A DNA stretch of 64,000 nucleotides, from assembly GCA_028274465.1 (NCBI GenBank), contig CM051456.1, forward strand, positions 7,503,545 through 7,567,544. The letters are read 5' to 3'. Under the pieces are notes generated by a model. The model was not told the origin of the DNA and did not search any database. It saw only the letters and a program-made list of their open reading frames with translations. A program made the translations under genes and the position numbers. Origin of the DNA: Plantago ovata. Taxonomy: Eukaryota; Streptophyta; Magnoliopsida; Lamiales; Plantaginaceae. Positions 50,547 to 60,560 of this stretch are shown here, in pieces. Each line of letters opens with the position of its first letter. Positions within the stretch are counted from its first letter, which is position 1.

Positions 50547-50714
50547 TCAATGTTGACATTTGAGACGGTGCTTTCTATCAAGTATTTGGTCTGTTGTGAA
50601 TTTAGTTAGATAAACAGCACTTCACCCGGGCTTTATGTTTCCATTGTAGTCCTGTTCACAACAGACACTGGGAATAGCTTCTACATGGACTCGTCTAATA
50701 TAGGTGAACTGCCG

Positions 50715-51290
50715 GTCTAGTGGCCTGAAGTCTTAGCTATATTTTGTCAAGCTGCTAGTGCTAACTTAATGGTTTCAAGGACTTGGGCTTCAGGTGATGG
50801 TTAATGGAGGTCTTTGTTTATTATGAGAAACAATTGTTCAAGGTCTGTTAGCAATATAGTTCTGCTATTCAAGCATACTTACGTTTTTGTTTGTTGTAGA
50901 TTGTATCGGGCCCATATATTGTCTGAATTCTATAGATATTCGATTAAGCTGTTAGTGAGATTTGCTAACAACTATAAATGGTTTGGGAGCAAGAAACAGT
51001 TTAATTTGGCAGAAAGTCATGCATATGGGTTGTTTTGTGAGAAATAATATATTTCCTTCTTTACATGATGAAACAATGCTGTACAAGAAGCTTGAAATTT
51101 TTATAACTTGTTTTGGTTTTCCTAAATGTTTTCTGTCTTATGGTATTTGCAGAGTGTTCTCGAGACTCAGAGATGCTACACCATTCTTTACTGAAGTTAT
51201 TCATAAAAATAGTGCAAGAAAGCTGTTGTGGTAATTCATGGATGAGCTTAAATGAACCTCAGATCCATCAGGCAGCACCACTAATTCAGG
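50715..51290 (+). pseudogene. Beta-mannanase pseudogene fragment (exons 1-3)
   Basis: Degraded pieces of the gene at 14455-16490 occur in order. The exon 1 end (CAAGCTGCTAGT, ACTTGGGCTTCAGGTGATGG, TTGTTCAAG then GTCTGT) is followed by exon 2 (TTTGCTAACAACTATAAATG, GGGAGCAAGAAACAG) and exon 3 (AATGAACCTCAGATCCATCA, ending in CAG then GTTCAT). The intron positions, donor GTCTGT and acceptor TTTGCAG are kept, so this came from DNA duplication and not from an mRNA. Stops and frameshifts are frequent, and exons 4 and 5 are missing. Confidence 0.85.
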
Positions 51291-51745
51291 TTCATATATC
51301 ATAGCTGTCTTGTGTTCTGCGTTCATTCTAGTTCTCGTTATCTGCTCTGCTCCATGGTTTATTTCTTGCCTCTTAAGTTAGTATATCTGTAGATTGGATC
51401 TTTAAGTAAGACAAAAAAAAGTATGCTATAACCATGCAAGCTTTTAACAGGGAAGAATCTGAGAAAAAAAATATGAGTTACAAAGGACATCACATGAGAA
51501 TGATTCAATAGTAGTTTCAAAATCCCACACATAGGCAAACGAAACAAACATAAAACAGAAACATAAACATAAAAACTGTTCGAATAACATATCATAAATG
51601 ACTAGCAAAACCAATCACACAAGACTGCCTGAGTTGGGCTTCTTCGAGCCTGTGTTGGCTCCTCCTCCCACTTCTTGACTCTTTCGTGTTCCACACTGTG
51701 TCATTCCCTCGTCATTGAAATTGTGACATTAGTAAGTTTTTGTTC
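51291..51745. other. Spacer between mannanase relic and SABATH copy 1
   Basis: No gene is seen. The 3' flank of the first SABATH copy includes a readable continuation of the SABATH C-terminus beyond its early stop (about 51707-51745). Confidence 0.45.
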
Positions 51746-53420
51746 TTATTTAGTCATGCAACTAGCAAGGATTCTTCTGTACCTGTCAAACAAGTCATCA
51801 ATTATCAAAGCACCATGACCAAAGTGTTCCACCAACAAGGGCTCGGCCACAGATCTCATGCACTTGGCTAGATTGTACCCGTCATCATTGCCAGAGACTA
51901 AACCAGGCTGAGAGGAGATGCTGCCAAAATCACTCCATTTGATTTCTGAGGTCTCTAGGCGATTGATGGCAAATGAACCTTCCTTTACAACTTCCAACTT
52001 GACTTCAGCCGGAGATGGCATGTATTGTGGGATATGGAACGTATGTAACTTCTCTTCCTCTATGATTCTCTGCATGAGCAGATATATACATATATATGAG
52101 TGTGAAATTTAATCAGCTTGAATCAATCCACAGTATGTGCTTCAAATTTTGCTTAGTTTACCTCTGAAATCATTTCTTTCAGGGCAATGCCCAAAAGCTC
52201 CCATACATAACAACACTCCTTGCTAGAAGCATTCTCATCACTTCTGCTAAAAATGGTTAAAACCATCTTCCCTCCAGGTGCTACTTCCTCGGAACGATAC
52301 TTCATAAATGTCGCAAAATCCCTTTGAAATTGCTCATAGTAGGCCTTGATAACACATTTTGGACTGCTACTTGACATGAAATATGTTATCTTTGTTCATA
52401 TCTATCCCTTCAGGAACCTTATTGTAGAATCAAATGAATCACATTAAAATCGAGGGTACTGAAGCCATGTTTATCAAAACTAACTGAAAAGATGCAATTG
52501 AAAGTTGATACGCCAAGTAAATTAGCATACAAGTTAGCCGATTTGTTAAATATAGGATATAAAACAAATAAACTGATAGCTTATCAAATCAACTACCATA
52601 CATTCATATAACAGGTCAGATAAGGAGTTCAGATAAGGTCATCTAGCTTATACGGTAGAGCTGATAAATTCACGCTTGGATCCTAAAACTTAATGTACCA
52701 AAAGTTCCACATGACAATCAAAAGGATGTTCTAGTTTATGCGTACATACCTTAGAGAGCCACATGACACTGTAAGAGGAATGAACGAAATGCAGGCTTCT
52801 GGCAGGAAAAAGCCTCTCATAGAAAGAACCTGGAACCCCAGTAACGAAACAGGGTCCGAGCCTTTGTCCAATTTCATGTACTAAGTCTGCCTGAAACTGA
52901 GGTATTAAGGACTGGAAAATGGAATTGTAATCAGTCCCAGGAAGATCATTTAACTGTATCTGAAATTCAGGAAGATTGCGGCCTAGTTTCAAGCTCTGCT
53001 TATCGATGATTTTAACTACTTCTGTGGCTAAGCGGAGAGCGCTTGGTCCAGAGGAGCAACCCAAATCCGCTATGGAGATGGTACTGTTTGGCAGTATGCT
53101 GTTGTAAAGTTGAGTCACAGCATCTTCTATTATTGGCATTGTCAGAAGCAATAGCTTTCTCTGCCATAAAAAAAAAAAAAAGAGAGTATTGCAAGTCATT
53201 AGTTGCATACTTGCATTTAACATAGTATTCTAGACTCGTTCAGACTTGAGCTCTCGTTTTCTTATTGAGCCGGGCATGGCTCGACTTGAATAGCATCGTT
53301 CATTAACTGAACATGCATGAGTATATAGCAGGGAATTGAGTTTACCTGATGTAGGCAGTTGTTAGCATAACTGTTCTCCCCCAACCCTCCATTCATGCAA
53401 AGAACCTGTTTTACATTCAT
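51746..53420 (-). pseudogene. SABATH carboxyl methyltransferase, probably inactivated
   Basis: Four minus-strand exons (53420-53346, 53160-52750, 52417-52162, 52069-51746) match the two paralogues downstream. The start is MNVKQVLCMNGG, as in the others. Family motifs include [15 protein letters not shown] (SAM binding), [10 protein letters not shown] and [13 protein letters not shown]. Two lesions are seen. Exon 3 is 256 nt where both paralogues have 255, and the frame shifts near 52385. The last exon stops at 51746-51748 while in-frame codons for the conserved end (NVTISMTR) continue after it. SABATH enzymes methylate carboxyl groups of salicylate, benzoate, jasmonate or similar acids with S-adenosylmethionine. 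The frameshift alone would remove the C-terminal half, so it is likely a pseudogene unless the base is a sequencing error. Confidence 0.8.
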
Positions 53421-54331
53421 ACTTATCTCAACTTCAGTTCTATTGTGCAGCTGGGTTGGATGAGTGGGCATAATTTATATACTAAGCTAAAACAGTACAA
53501 TATATCATTTTTTGGCAGATATCAGGTGACAGATACTTAACCATATTTGACAGATATATATATCTAATCATTTTTGGAACTGAGCAAATTCACGCCAATG
53601 ACAATAAGAGACGATATTCAAATTAGGCCACATTTGTCAGAATTTTAGGTCCAGGGACCAAATAGATCACAGCCTCATTTCATTGTTGAAAAATACAAAT
53701 ATGGAACTGTTCGAATTCACGCCAATAAAAAGACAATGTCGAACTTTATGTTTAGGGCTTTAGGCCACATACATTATTTACATTAGTACTAACTAAAACT
53801 CTAAAAACCTAAATCCCTAAATCTAATATACTGCATGCATACAAAGTTCCACAAAATCAATTACTACTATTAATTTACTTAATTAATTCCTCCATTTTAA
53901 ATGAAATTTTAGGTCCACTCCAGTGAAGTCGGGAGTTGCTCCCTAGTTGCAACTCCCTAGTTTTTGTGTCTTTCTAAGTTCTAACACACACACACACCAA
54001 AAAAAAAAAAAAACAGAGAAGAAGAAAAAAAGTTGCACAAAATCATTTTCATTTTTTAATTTGGACAGAGTTGTAGGTACAGCAAGAGCAAATAGATGGT
54101 CCTTGAATACCTTAATATGCTACTAATATTTAGGAAAATAATTATGAATTTCACAATACTTGCTCTTTAACATGGTCACTGAGTCAAGCACGTTAATTGC
54201 ATATAAACATAAGAGTTTTAGTTAATGTCAGAGTAGAAGTGTATCGTTAGAAAAGTTCATATTTTATATCATCTTGCACCGAAACAATTCATATTACACA
54301 GTTTTACAGTATAAATTAAGATGAGCCAAAG
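53421..54331. other. Spacer between SABATH copies 1 and 2
   Basis: The SABATH 1 promoter (possible TATA at about 53474-53481, minus strand) is followed by AT-rich DNA. From about 54228 the sequence matches the 3' flank of SABATH 3 (57421 onward), showing that the flanks were duplicated along with the genes. Confidence 0.45.
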
Positions 54332-54338
54332 GTAAATG

Positions 54339-54692
54339 AAAGGGACTAGCTACAACACTCTCTCTAATACAAGGATAGATCTATTTACCATAACTCACAA
54401 CATGAGAAACACTCTCTTTTTAGAAAGGAGAAAACAAAAGAATATGAGATTGAAGTATTTGTGTTTGGGATGATCGATTAAGTTGAGCAATGGCCTCAAC
54501 TTATAGGCAAACTCCTCACCACTGTCTCCGATTAATTTGTGTTGGCTCCATGTTTGACGAATAATGTGTGAAACCAGGAATGCAATCGCAACTGCAATTC
54601 CAACTCCACGATGAAAGCCTACGGACAATTATTTCCTTATCCATTAAACACTACTATTCATACTCCATACCTTGCCTCATCCAGAGTAAATG
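54339..54692. mobile_element. Insertion of about 354 bp in the 3' flank of SABATH 2
   Basis: Comparison of SABATH 2 and 3 flanks shows extra DNA here. Both read CCAAAGGTAAATG, but copy 2 then departs and returns at GTAAATG before CTGAACACG. The 7-bp repeat GTAAATG (54332-54338 and 54686-54692) bounds it as a target-site duplication. On the minus strand it contains an open stretch after a GTCCGTAG acceptor-like site (HRGVGIAVAIAFLVSHIIRQ). Its source is unknown. No terminal inverted repeats were obvious. Confidence 0.65.
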
Positions 54693-54742
54693 TACCTGAA
54701 CACGATAAGATAAATGTTTCTTCAATGCAGATTAAGTTTCTT

Positions 54743-56664
54743 TCATTTTATCCTTGTCATTGAAACAGTGACATTGATAAAGTTGCATTCTTCTTGCGAC
54801 ATGTACTCTGAGAGTATTGCCCTGTACTTATCAAACAAGTCATCAATCAAGAACGGGCCAAAGTGTTCGACTAACAAGGGTTCCGCCACAGATCTCATGC
54901 ACTTGGCCACGTTGTACTCATCGTCCTCTGTGGAAACTGCATTCCCACAATCTTTCCACTTGATCTTCCAGGCCTCTAGGTGATTGACGGCGAAGGAACC
55001 TTCTTGTTGGATCTCTAGCTCGACTTCTGCAGGCGATGGCGTGTATTGTGGGATGTTGAATGAATGCAATTTCTCTTCTTCTATCAGTCCCTATATTTTG
55101 CCATTAAAAATATTAATTACACACCTTAATTAAAACTCACACTTAAAATGAAGTAGAGTATGAAAATGACATATAACGATGATAGTATCGTATCTTTTCA
55201 GTCAGACTCAGCTCAGTCCCTATCTTTAATGCTTCATTATTGTATGTATGGCTCACGCATATGTATGATAATGCAGTAATGTGGAGTATGACAAGGACAT
55301 AGCGATTATAGTGTTGTACATTTTGTGATTTTTATAGATTGTTTGTGGTAAGCATTATGTGTGGACTTTACCCCTCTATTATTAGAGTATGTCGCTGTGG
55401 TTAAATCTGTAACATTTTAATAAATCATTCAAATTCATTTTTAATTCTTGCAGCGAAAAAAAGAACGAAAAGGCATAGACATAAAAATTGTATGCACTAA
55501 ATTTGATAATTACCTCAATAACCATTTGTCTTAATGCCATGGCCATGAGCTCCCATATGTAGCATCCATCTTTGCTAGAAGCATCTTCATTTTTCCTGCC
55601 CAAAATGGTCAACACCATTTTCCCTCCAGCTATCACTTCCTCTGAACGACATCTGATAAACGTCGCGAAATCCTTTCGAAATTGCTCATAGTATGCCTTG
55701 ATGACACATTTTGGACTTGTACTTGCCAAGTATATGTTGTTTTTGTTCATTTCTACTCCTCTAGGAACCTATATATATATCATCAAGTAATGTTGGGTTA
55801 GTGTTCTAGAAGATTAGAACTCTTCACAATTTGCTAAACCACATAAGCAATGCAAGGATAGACCAGTGGGCTCTAGCACAGGGTATCCAAGAGATATGTT
55901 TTTTCTTTTTGTAATAAGCTGTTCAACCAACATGAACATACCTGAGAGAGCCACATGAGACTATAAGACGAATGAACAAAATGCAAGCTTTTCGCAGGAA
56001 ATAGCCTCCCATAGAATGATCCAGGAACCGCGGTCACAAAACAAGGTCCAAGCCTGGACCCTAAATCATGCATTAGTTTGTCCTGAAACCAGGGCATCAA
56101 CCGAAAAATGGAGTTGAAATCATTCCCTGGAAGATCATTTAACTGTATCTGAAACTCTGGCAGATTACATCCAAGATTCAAACACAATCTATCGATGGTT
56201 GTAATAATCTCAGAGACAAAGAGGAGAGTGTTTGGTCCAGAGGAACATCCCAAATCTGCTATGGAAATGGTGGTGTTTGGGATGATGCTGTCGTATAGCT
56301 CTGCCATGGCCTCTTCTATTATTGGTATTGTCATGAATATCACCTTTCTCTGCATTTCATAATAAAGTTTATTAATTAAACATCAATACTAATAACATAC
56401 TACTAATATAACTCATGATTGATGATTATATATGTCAGAGGGCAATCAGTGCCACATTCTTTGACATGGTGTATAGATCCCATATTGTCAGGGTGTCACA
56501 TTGGCGATGCTTGAATTGTATTGGAGAATGTTTTATGCGGAAAAATACAAATAATTTGATAGTAGATAATATCCGGTATAGATTTATACCTGAACCAATG
56601 AGTTGGTAGCATAACTCTTCTCTCCTAGACCTCCATTCATGTGAAGAACTTGCTCGACCTCCAT
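54743..56664 (-). CDS. SABATH carboxyl methyltransferase (copy 2)
   Basis: Four minus-strand exons (56664-56590, 56349-55942, 55768-55514, 55090-54743) join in frame and encode 361 residues, the usual family length. Family motifs appear in order: [14 protein letters not shown] at the N-terminus, [14 protein letters not shown] around residue 54-66 (SAM-binding Asp), [32 protein letters not shown], and [14 protein letters not shown] at the end of exon 2. The enzyme should methylate a small carboxylic acid (salicylate, benzoate, jasmonate, farnesoate or similar) in the cytosol; the substrate cannot be read from sequence. Exon sizes 75, 408, 255 and 348 match copy 3 except for one codon lost in exon 2 (FRLMPWF against FRSLMPRF). 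A TATA-like ATTTATA lies at 56743-56749. It appears intact. Confidence 0.9.
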
Positions 56665-56742
56665 TTGTTGTTTCTTGATGAAGATTTGATTTGATCTTGC
56701 AGATATTTTAGTGTTGTTTTGCTTTACCTTTGGGTCCAAACA

Positions 56743-56749
56743 ATTTATA
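56743..56749 (-). promoter_or_regulatory. TATA box of SABATH copy 2
   Basis: Minus-strand TATAAAT lies about 80 bp before the ATG and is preceded by GGGTCCAAA-like sequence that is shared, after inversion of reading, with copy 3. Confidence 0.6.
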
Positions 56750-57601
56750 GAGTGCCATTCATTGGACTGGGCCACTGCCATAAACTGATTGTATGGTGTT
56801 GTTCTTTTAAAATTGATTTCGTCTGCTTGACTCTTAAAGGACCACGTCTTCATTTCACGCAATATTCATGTTTTAGTTTTCCGTGGTAACCGGCCATTTC
56901 ATTTTTTTCCCCATCTTTTAAACATTTTCATACTTTTCTCATTTCATTAAACTAGCAAATTAGTTAGAGAAGTTTAAAAAAAAAAAAAAAAAAATTCTAA
57001 CCCTTCATTAAAAAAGCGCCCGCGCGCACACACACAAGAGAAAAAAAAAAGTGAAAATTTGAAACTCTAAAATGAAAAAACACAGATATCAAATCAGAGT
57101 ATGAAACTACTACGTACAAGTAAACTAACCGAGTGTACAACTCAAATCCCTAAACTGTGAAAAGACCGCTCACATAGTTCGCCTTAAATTCGTCTATTCC
57201 TCCGTCTGTACTGGTTCACAAGCTGAGCTGCGAAGGGGTGAAAATTAGGTCACATAAATTTACCCTTTATCTGGCAGCAAGTTTGTTTTACAATGATTGC
57301 GAGCTTATGATGTCTTGTAGAAATTCATTCGAGTAATTGCATCAAGCAGATTCAATATTAATTTTAACTCTCTATCCCAATAGAAATATAATAATATAAA
57401 CATACCAGTTTTTGTTAACGACAGAGTAGAAGTGAATCGTTAAAGAAATTATAGATCGACTTGTGTCTATACATATTATTTCCCACGGAACAATTTCATA
57501 TTATACAGTTTTACACGGATTGTTTGCCAAAGGTAAATGCACATGAACACGGTAAGATAAAAGTTTCTTGAATGCAGATTATTCGGATCGATCCCATGTC
57601 G
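56750..57601. other. Spacer between SABATH copies 2 and 3
   Basis: The copy 2 promoter is followed by low-complexity DNA with poly-A (about 56976-56994) and a GCGCGCACACACACA stretch near 57020. From about 57421 the copy 3 3' flank begins, homologous to 54228 onward. No gene is seen. Confidence 0.45.
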
Positions 57602-59568
57602 TCATTTCATCCTTGTCATGGAAACAGTGACATTGATAAAGTTGCATTCTTCTTGCGACATGTACTTTGAGAGTATTGCCCTGTACTTGTCAAACAAGTC
57701 ATCAATCAAGAACGGACCAAAGTGTTCGACTAACAAGGGTTCCGCCACAGATCTCATGCACTTGGCCACGTTGTACCCATCGTCCTCTGTGGCGACTGCA
57801 TTCCCACAATCCGCCCACTTGAGCTTTGAGGCTTCTAGGCGGTTGACGACGAAGGAACCTTCTTGTTCGATCTCCAACTTGACCTCTGCAGGCGATGGCG
57901 TGTATTGTGGGATGTTGAATGAATGTAATTTCTCTTCTTCTATCAGTCCCTACAGTTTGCCATTGAATCATTAAGCAAAATAAAAATACATAAAAATTTA
58001 GGGTTGTCGAAATATACATTTTGTATAAATACACATATGGTATAATAAAGAATTTCAAAAGTTTGGGGTGGCGAATTGGCGATCACCGTTCCTGGAAGCC
58101 TGGTTCTAATTTTCCACTCATTATTGTATCTTTAATTGGTCACGCAATATAAGTATATAACACATGTATAATAATAAAAATAATAATATATGATAATGAC
58201 ATTACCGACATAGTGTCTGTCTTATAAAATTGATCATCGTGTATATACTGTATAATATGATTAGAAGCTACTACTACACTATATGTTCTTTTAAGGAAAG
58301 AATATTCACCTGCATATTTAATTTTTTAATTGGTTTGTCATTGTAACTTGTAATCAAAAGTCAAAAACATCCTGAACTATTTATTTCGTATTACGTCAAC
58401 CTATAATACTGGCAATATGAAAACAGCAACTTAGTATCATAGTATACAACATTGAAAGCAAAATAAGGGTATATTATATCTTCATGCTGATTCATAACTC
58501 AATCATAGTGGTACTCAAATTCATTTTTAAGTCCGGTAATTATGACAATTAACCATTAATTTTTTTAAATAATCACATCCACTTAATATTGTTGTTATTA
58601 CCTCAGTGACCATTTGTCTTAATGCCATGGCCATGAGCTCCCATATGTAGCATCCATCTTTGCTAGAAGCATCTTCGTTTTTCCTGCCCAAAATTGTTAG
58701 CACCATTTTCCCTCCTGCTATCACTTCCTCGGAACGACACTTGATAAACGTCGAGAAATCCTTTCGAAATTGCTCATAGTATGCCTCGATCACACATTTT
58801 GGACTTGTACTTGCCAAGTATATGTTGTCTTTGTTCATTTCTACTCCTGTAGGAACCTATATATACATCATCAAGTAATATATATAAGTTGCCAAGTATG
58901 TATTTTTCATTAATGTGCAATTTTGATTCTTTCTTAAACAGCCAGGTATTAATTTTAATGAGCCATGCAACCAACATGAACCTACCTGAGAGAGCCACAT
59001 GAGACTATAAGACGAATGAACAAAATGCAGGCTTTTCGCAGGAAACAGCCTCCCGTAAAATGAACCAGGAACCGCTGTCACAAAACAAGGTCCGAGCCTG
59101 GATCCTAAATCATGCATTAGTTTGTCCTGAAACCGGGGCATCAATGACCGGAAGATGGAATTGAAGTCATTCCTTGGAAGATCATTCAGTTGTATTTGAA
59201 ACTCGGGCAGATTGCGTCCAAGCTTCAAACACAGTTGATCAACGATTGTAACAAGCTCCGTGACAAAAAGGAGAGTGTTTGGTCCAGAGGAACATCCCAA
59301 ATCTGCTATGGAAATGGTACTGTTTGGGAGGAGGCTGTTGTATAGTTCTGTCATGGCCTCTTCTATTATTGGTATTGTCATGAATATCACCTTTCTCTGC
59401 ATTTCACAATAAAGTTTATCAAAACACTTATATACTAATAACATACTACAAATAAAATGTGATAGTAGAGATCAATTGCATATAAATTTATACCTGAACC
59501 AATGAGTTGTTAGCATAACTGTTCTCTCCCAGACCTCCATTCATATGAAGAACTTGCTTGACCTCCAT
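57602..59568 (-). CDS. SABATH carboxyl methyltransferase (copy 3)
   Basis: Four minus-strand exons (59568-59494, 59396-58986, 58856-58602, 57949-57602) of 75, 411, 255 and 348 nt encode 362 residues. The N-terminus [20 protein letters not shown] and all SABATH motifs listed for copy 2 are present, including [12 protein letters not shown] and [10 protein letters not shown]. It is very similar to copy 2 along its length and in its 3' flank, so these two arose by a recent tandem duplication; copy 1 is more distant. Intron 3 (57950-58601) is longer than in copy 2. TATAAAT lies about 100 bp upstream (59666-59672), and a copia element begins about 300 bp upstream of the ATG. It appears intact; the substrate is unknown. 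Confidence 0.92.
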
Positions 59569-59665
59569 TTGTTGTTAGGGAAAATGCAGATAATTAATTC
59601 AGTGTTGTTTAGCTTTAATTAATTTATTAGAAGTGGTGTGTTTGTTGTGTTTACCTATGGGTCCA

Positions 59666-59672
59666 ATTTATA
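59666..59672 (-). promoter_or_regulatory. TATA box of SABATH copy 3
   Basis: Minus-strand TATAAAT in a GTCTATAAATTGGACC context matches the promoter of copy 2. Confidence 0.6.
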
Positions 59673-59866
59673 GACAGTTTCAAAACCATATGATCTTGAT
59701 TAACTAATGATACATAGTACCATTAATTGGACCGGTCATGTAAACTGATGATTGCAGGTATATTTTTCTTTTCTGTTTAAAAAGATCTGGTCATATACGT
59801 TAATTAAGTTTCACTCACGTGATTCTCTTCTGTTAGCGATTTCTGTATATTTTCAATTAATATATA

Positions 59867-60387
59867 TGTTGAGTTCGATTCAACAATAGTCGATTATACC
59901 TAATCACAAAAGCTTACAACACAACTAAACCACCAAGAACCAGCTGCACCAATCAAACACACACCCAAGCAACCAAAACAGAAAACAGAGCAAGAACGAT
60001 AAGCAAGAAAGACACAAGAGTTTAACGTGGTTCGGTTGTAAATAACCTACGTCCACGGAGATCAACCAGCTTCCACTATATTATATCAATCCCAATTACA
60101 AGTCCCTAACAGTATGCAAGAAACAAGAACAAATCTGTCTCTCAAAGCTAGAACCTATAATCTATATAATATCACCCTTCGAAGTAGTCGAACCGGGTCT
60201 TCAAGCTGTGTTGTTATCTCTCCAGATCTGGTTATGAGCATGCAATAATCACCCCTTTATATAGCCTTCAATTTGCAGCTATACCTAAAGAAATTCGAAT
60301 AGGAATTGAATTCAAATAGGAATTGATTTCCTAATGGAGACAATTACTTTTTCCTGATTGCATTCGGAAACAGTTGTTGAGATAACA
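59867..60387 (-). repeat. 3' LTR of the copia element
   Basis: This 521-bp LTR reads TGTTATCTC at its 5' end and ACTCAACA at its 3' end (minus strand), so it has the TG...CA ends of LTRs with a slightly extended TGTT/AACA inverted pair. A TATA box (TATATAAAGG, minus strand) lies near 60263-60254. A G-rich run of about 15 bases just upstream (GGTGGAGATTTGTGAGG) is the polypurine tract. Confidence 0.85.
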
Positions 60388-60410
60388 CCTCACAAATCTC
60401 CACCTTTAGC

Positions 60411-60560
60411 TCAACACCAACGACCTATGTATCCCTAAAGTTAGGACACACCCCTTTGCATCTCTGAGGTTAAGACACGTCCCCATGTACCTCTAAGGTT
60501 AAGATACGCCCCCATATGCACCTCTAAGGTTAAGATGCCTCCCCGTTCCCATCCCTGCGG
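60411..60560 (-). repeat. Degenerate tandem repeats in the copia 3' spacer
   Basis: Between the polyprotein stop and the polypurine tract are four to five copies of a unit of about 35 bp. Each contains CTCTAAGGTTAAGA or a variant (CTGAGGTTAAGA, CCTAAAGTTAGGA, CTGCGGTTAGGA) followed by a C-rich run and CAT. It is not found elsewhere in the window. Confidence 0.75.
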
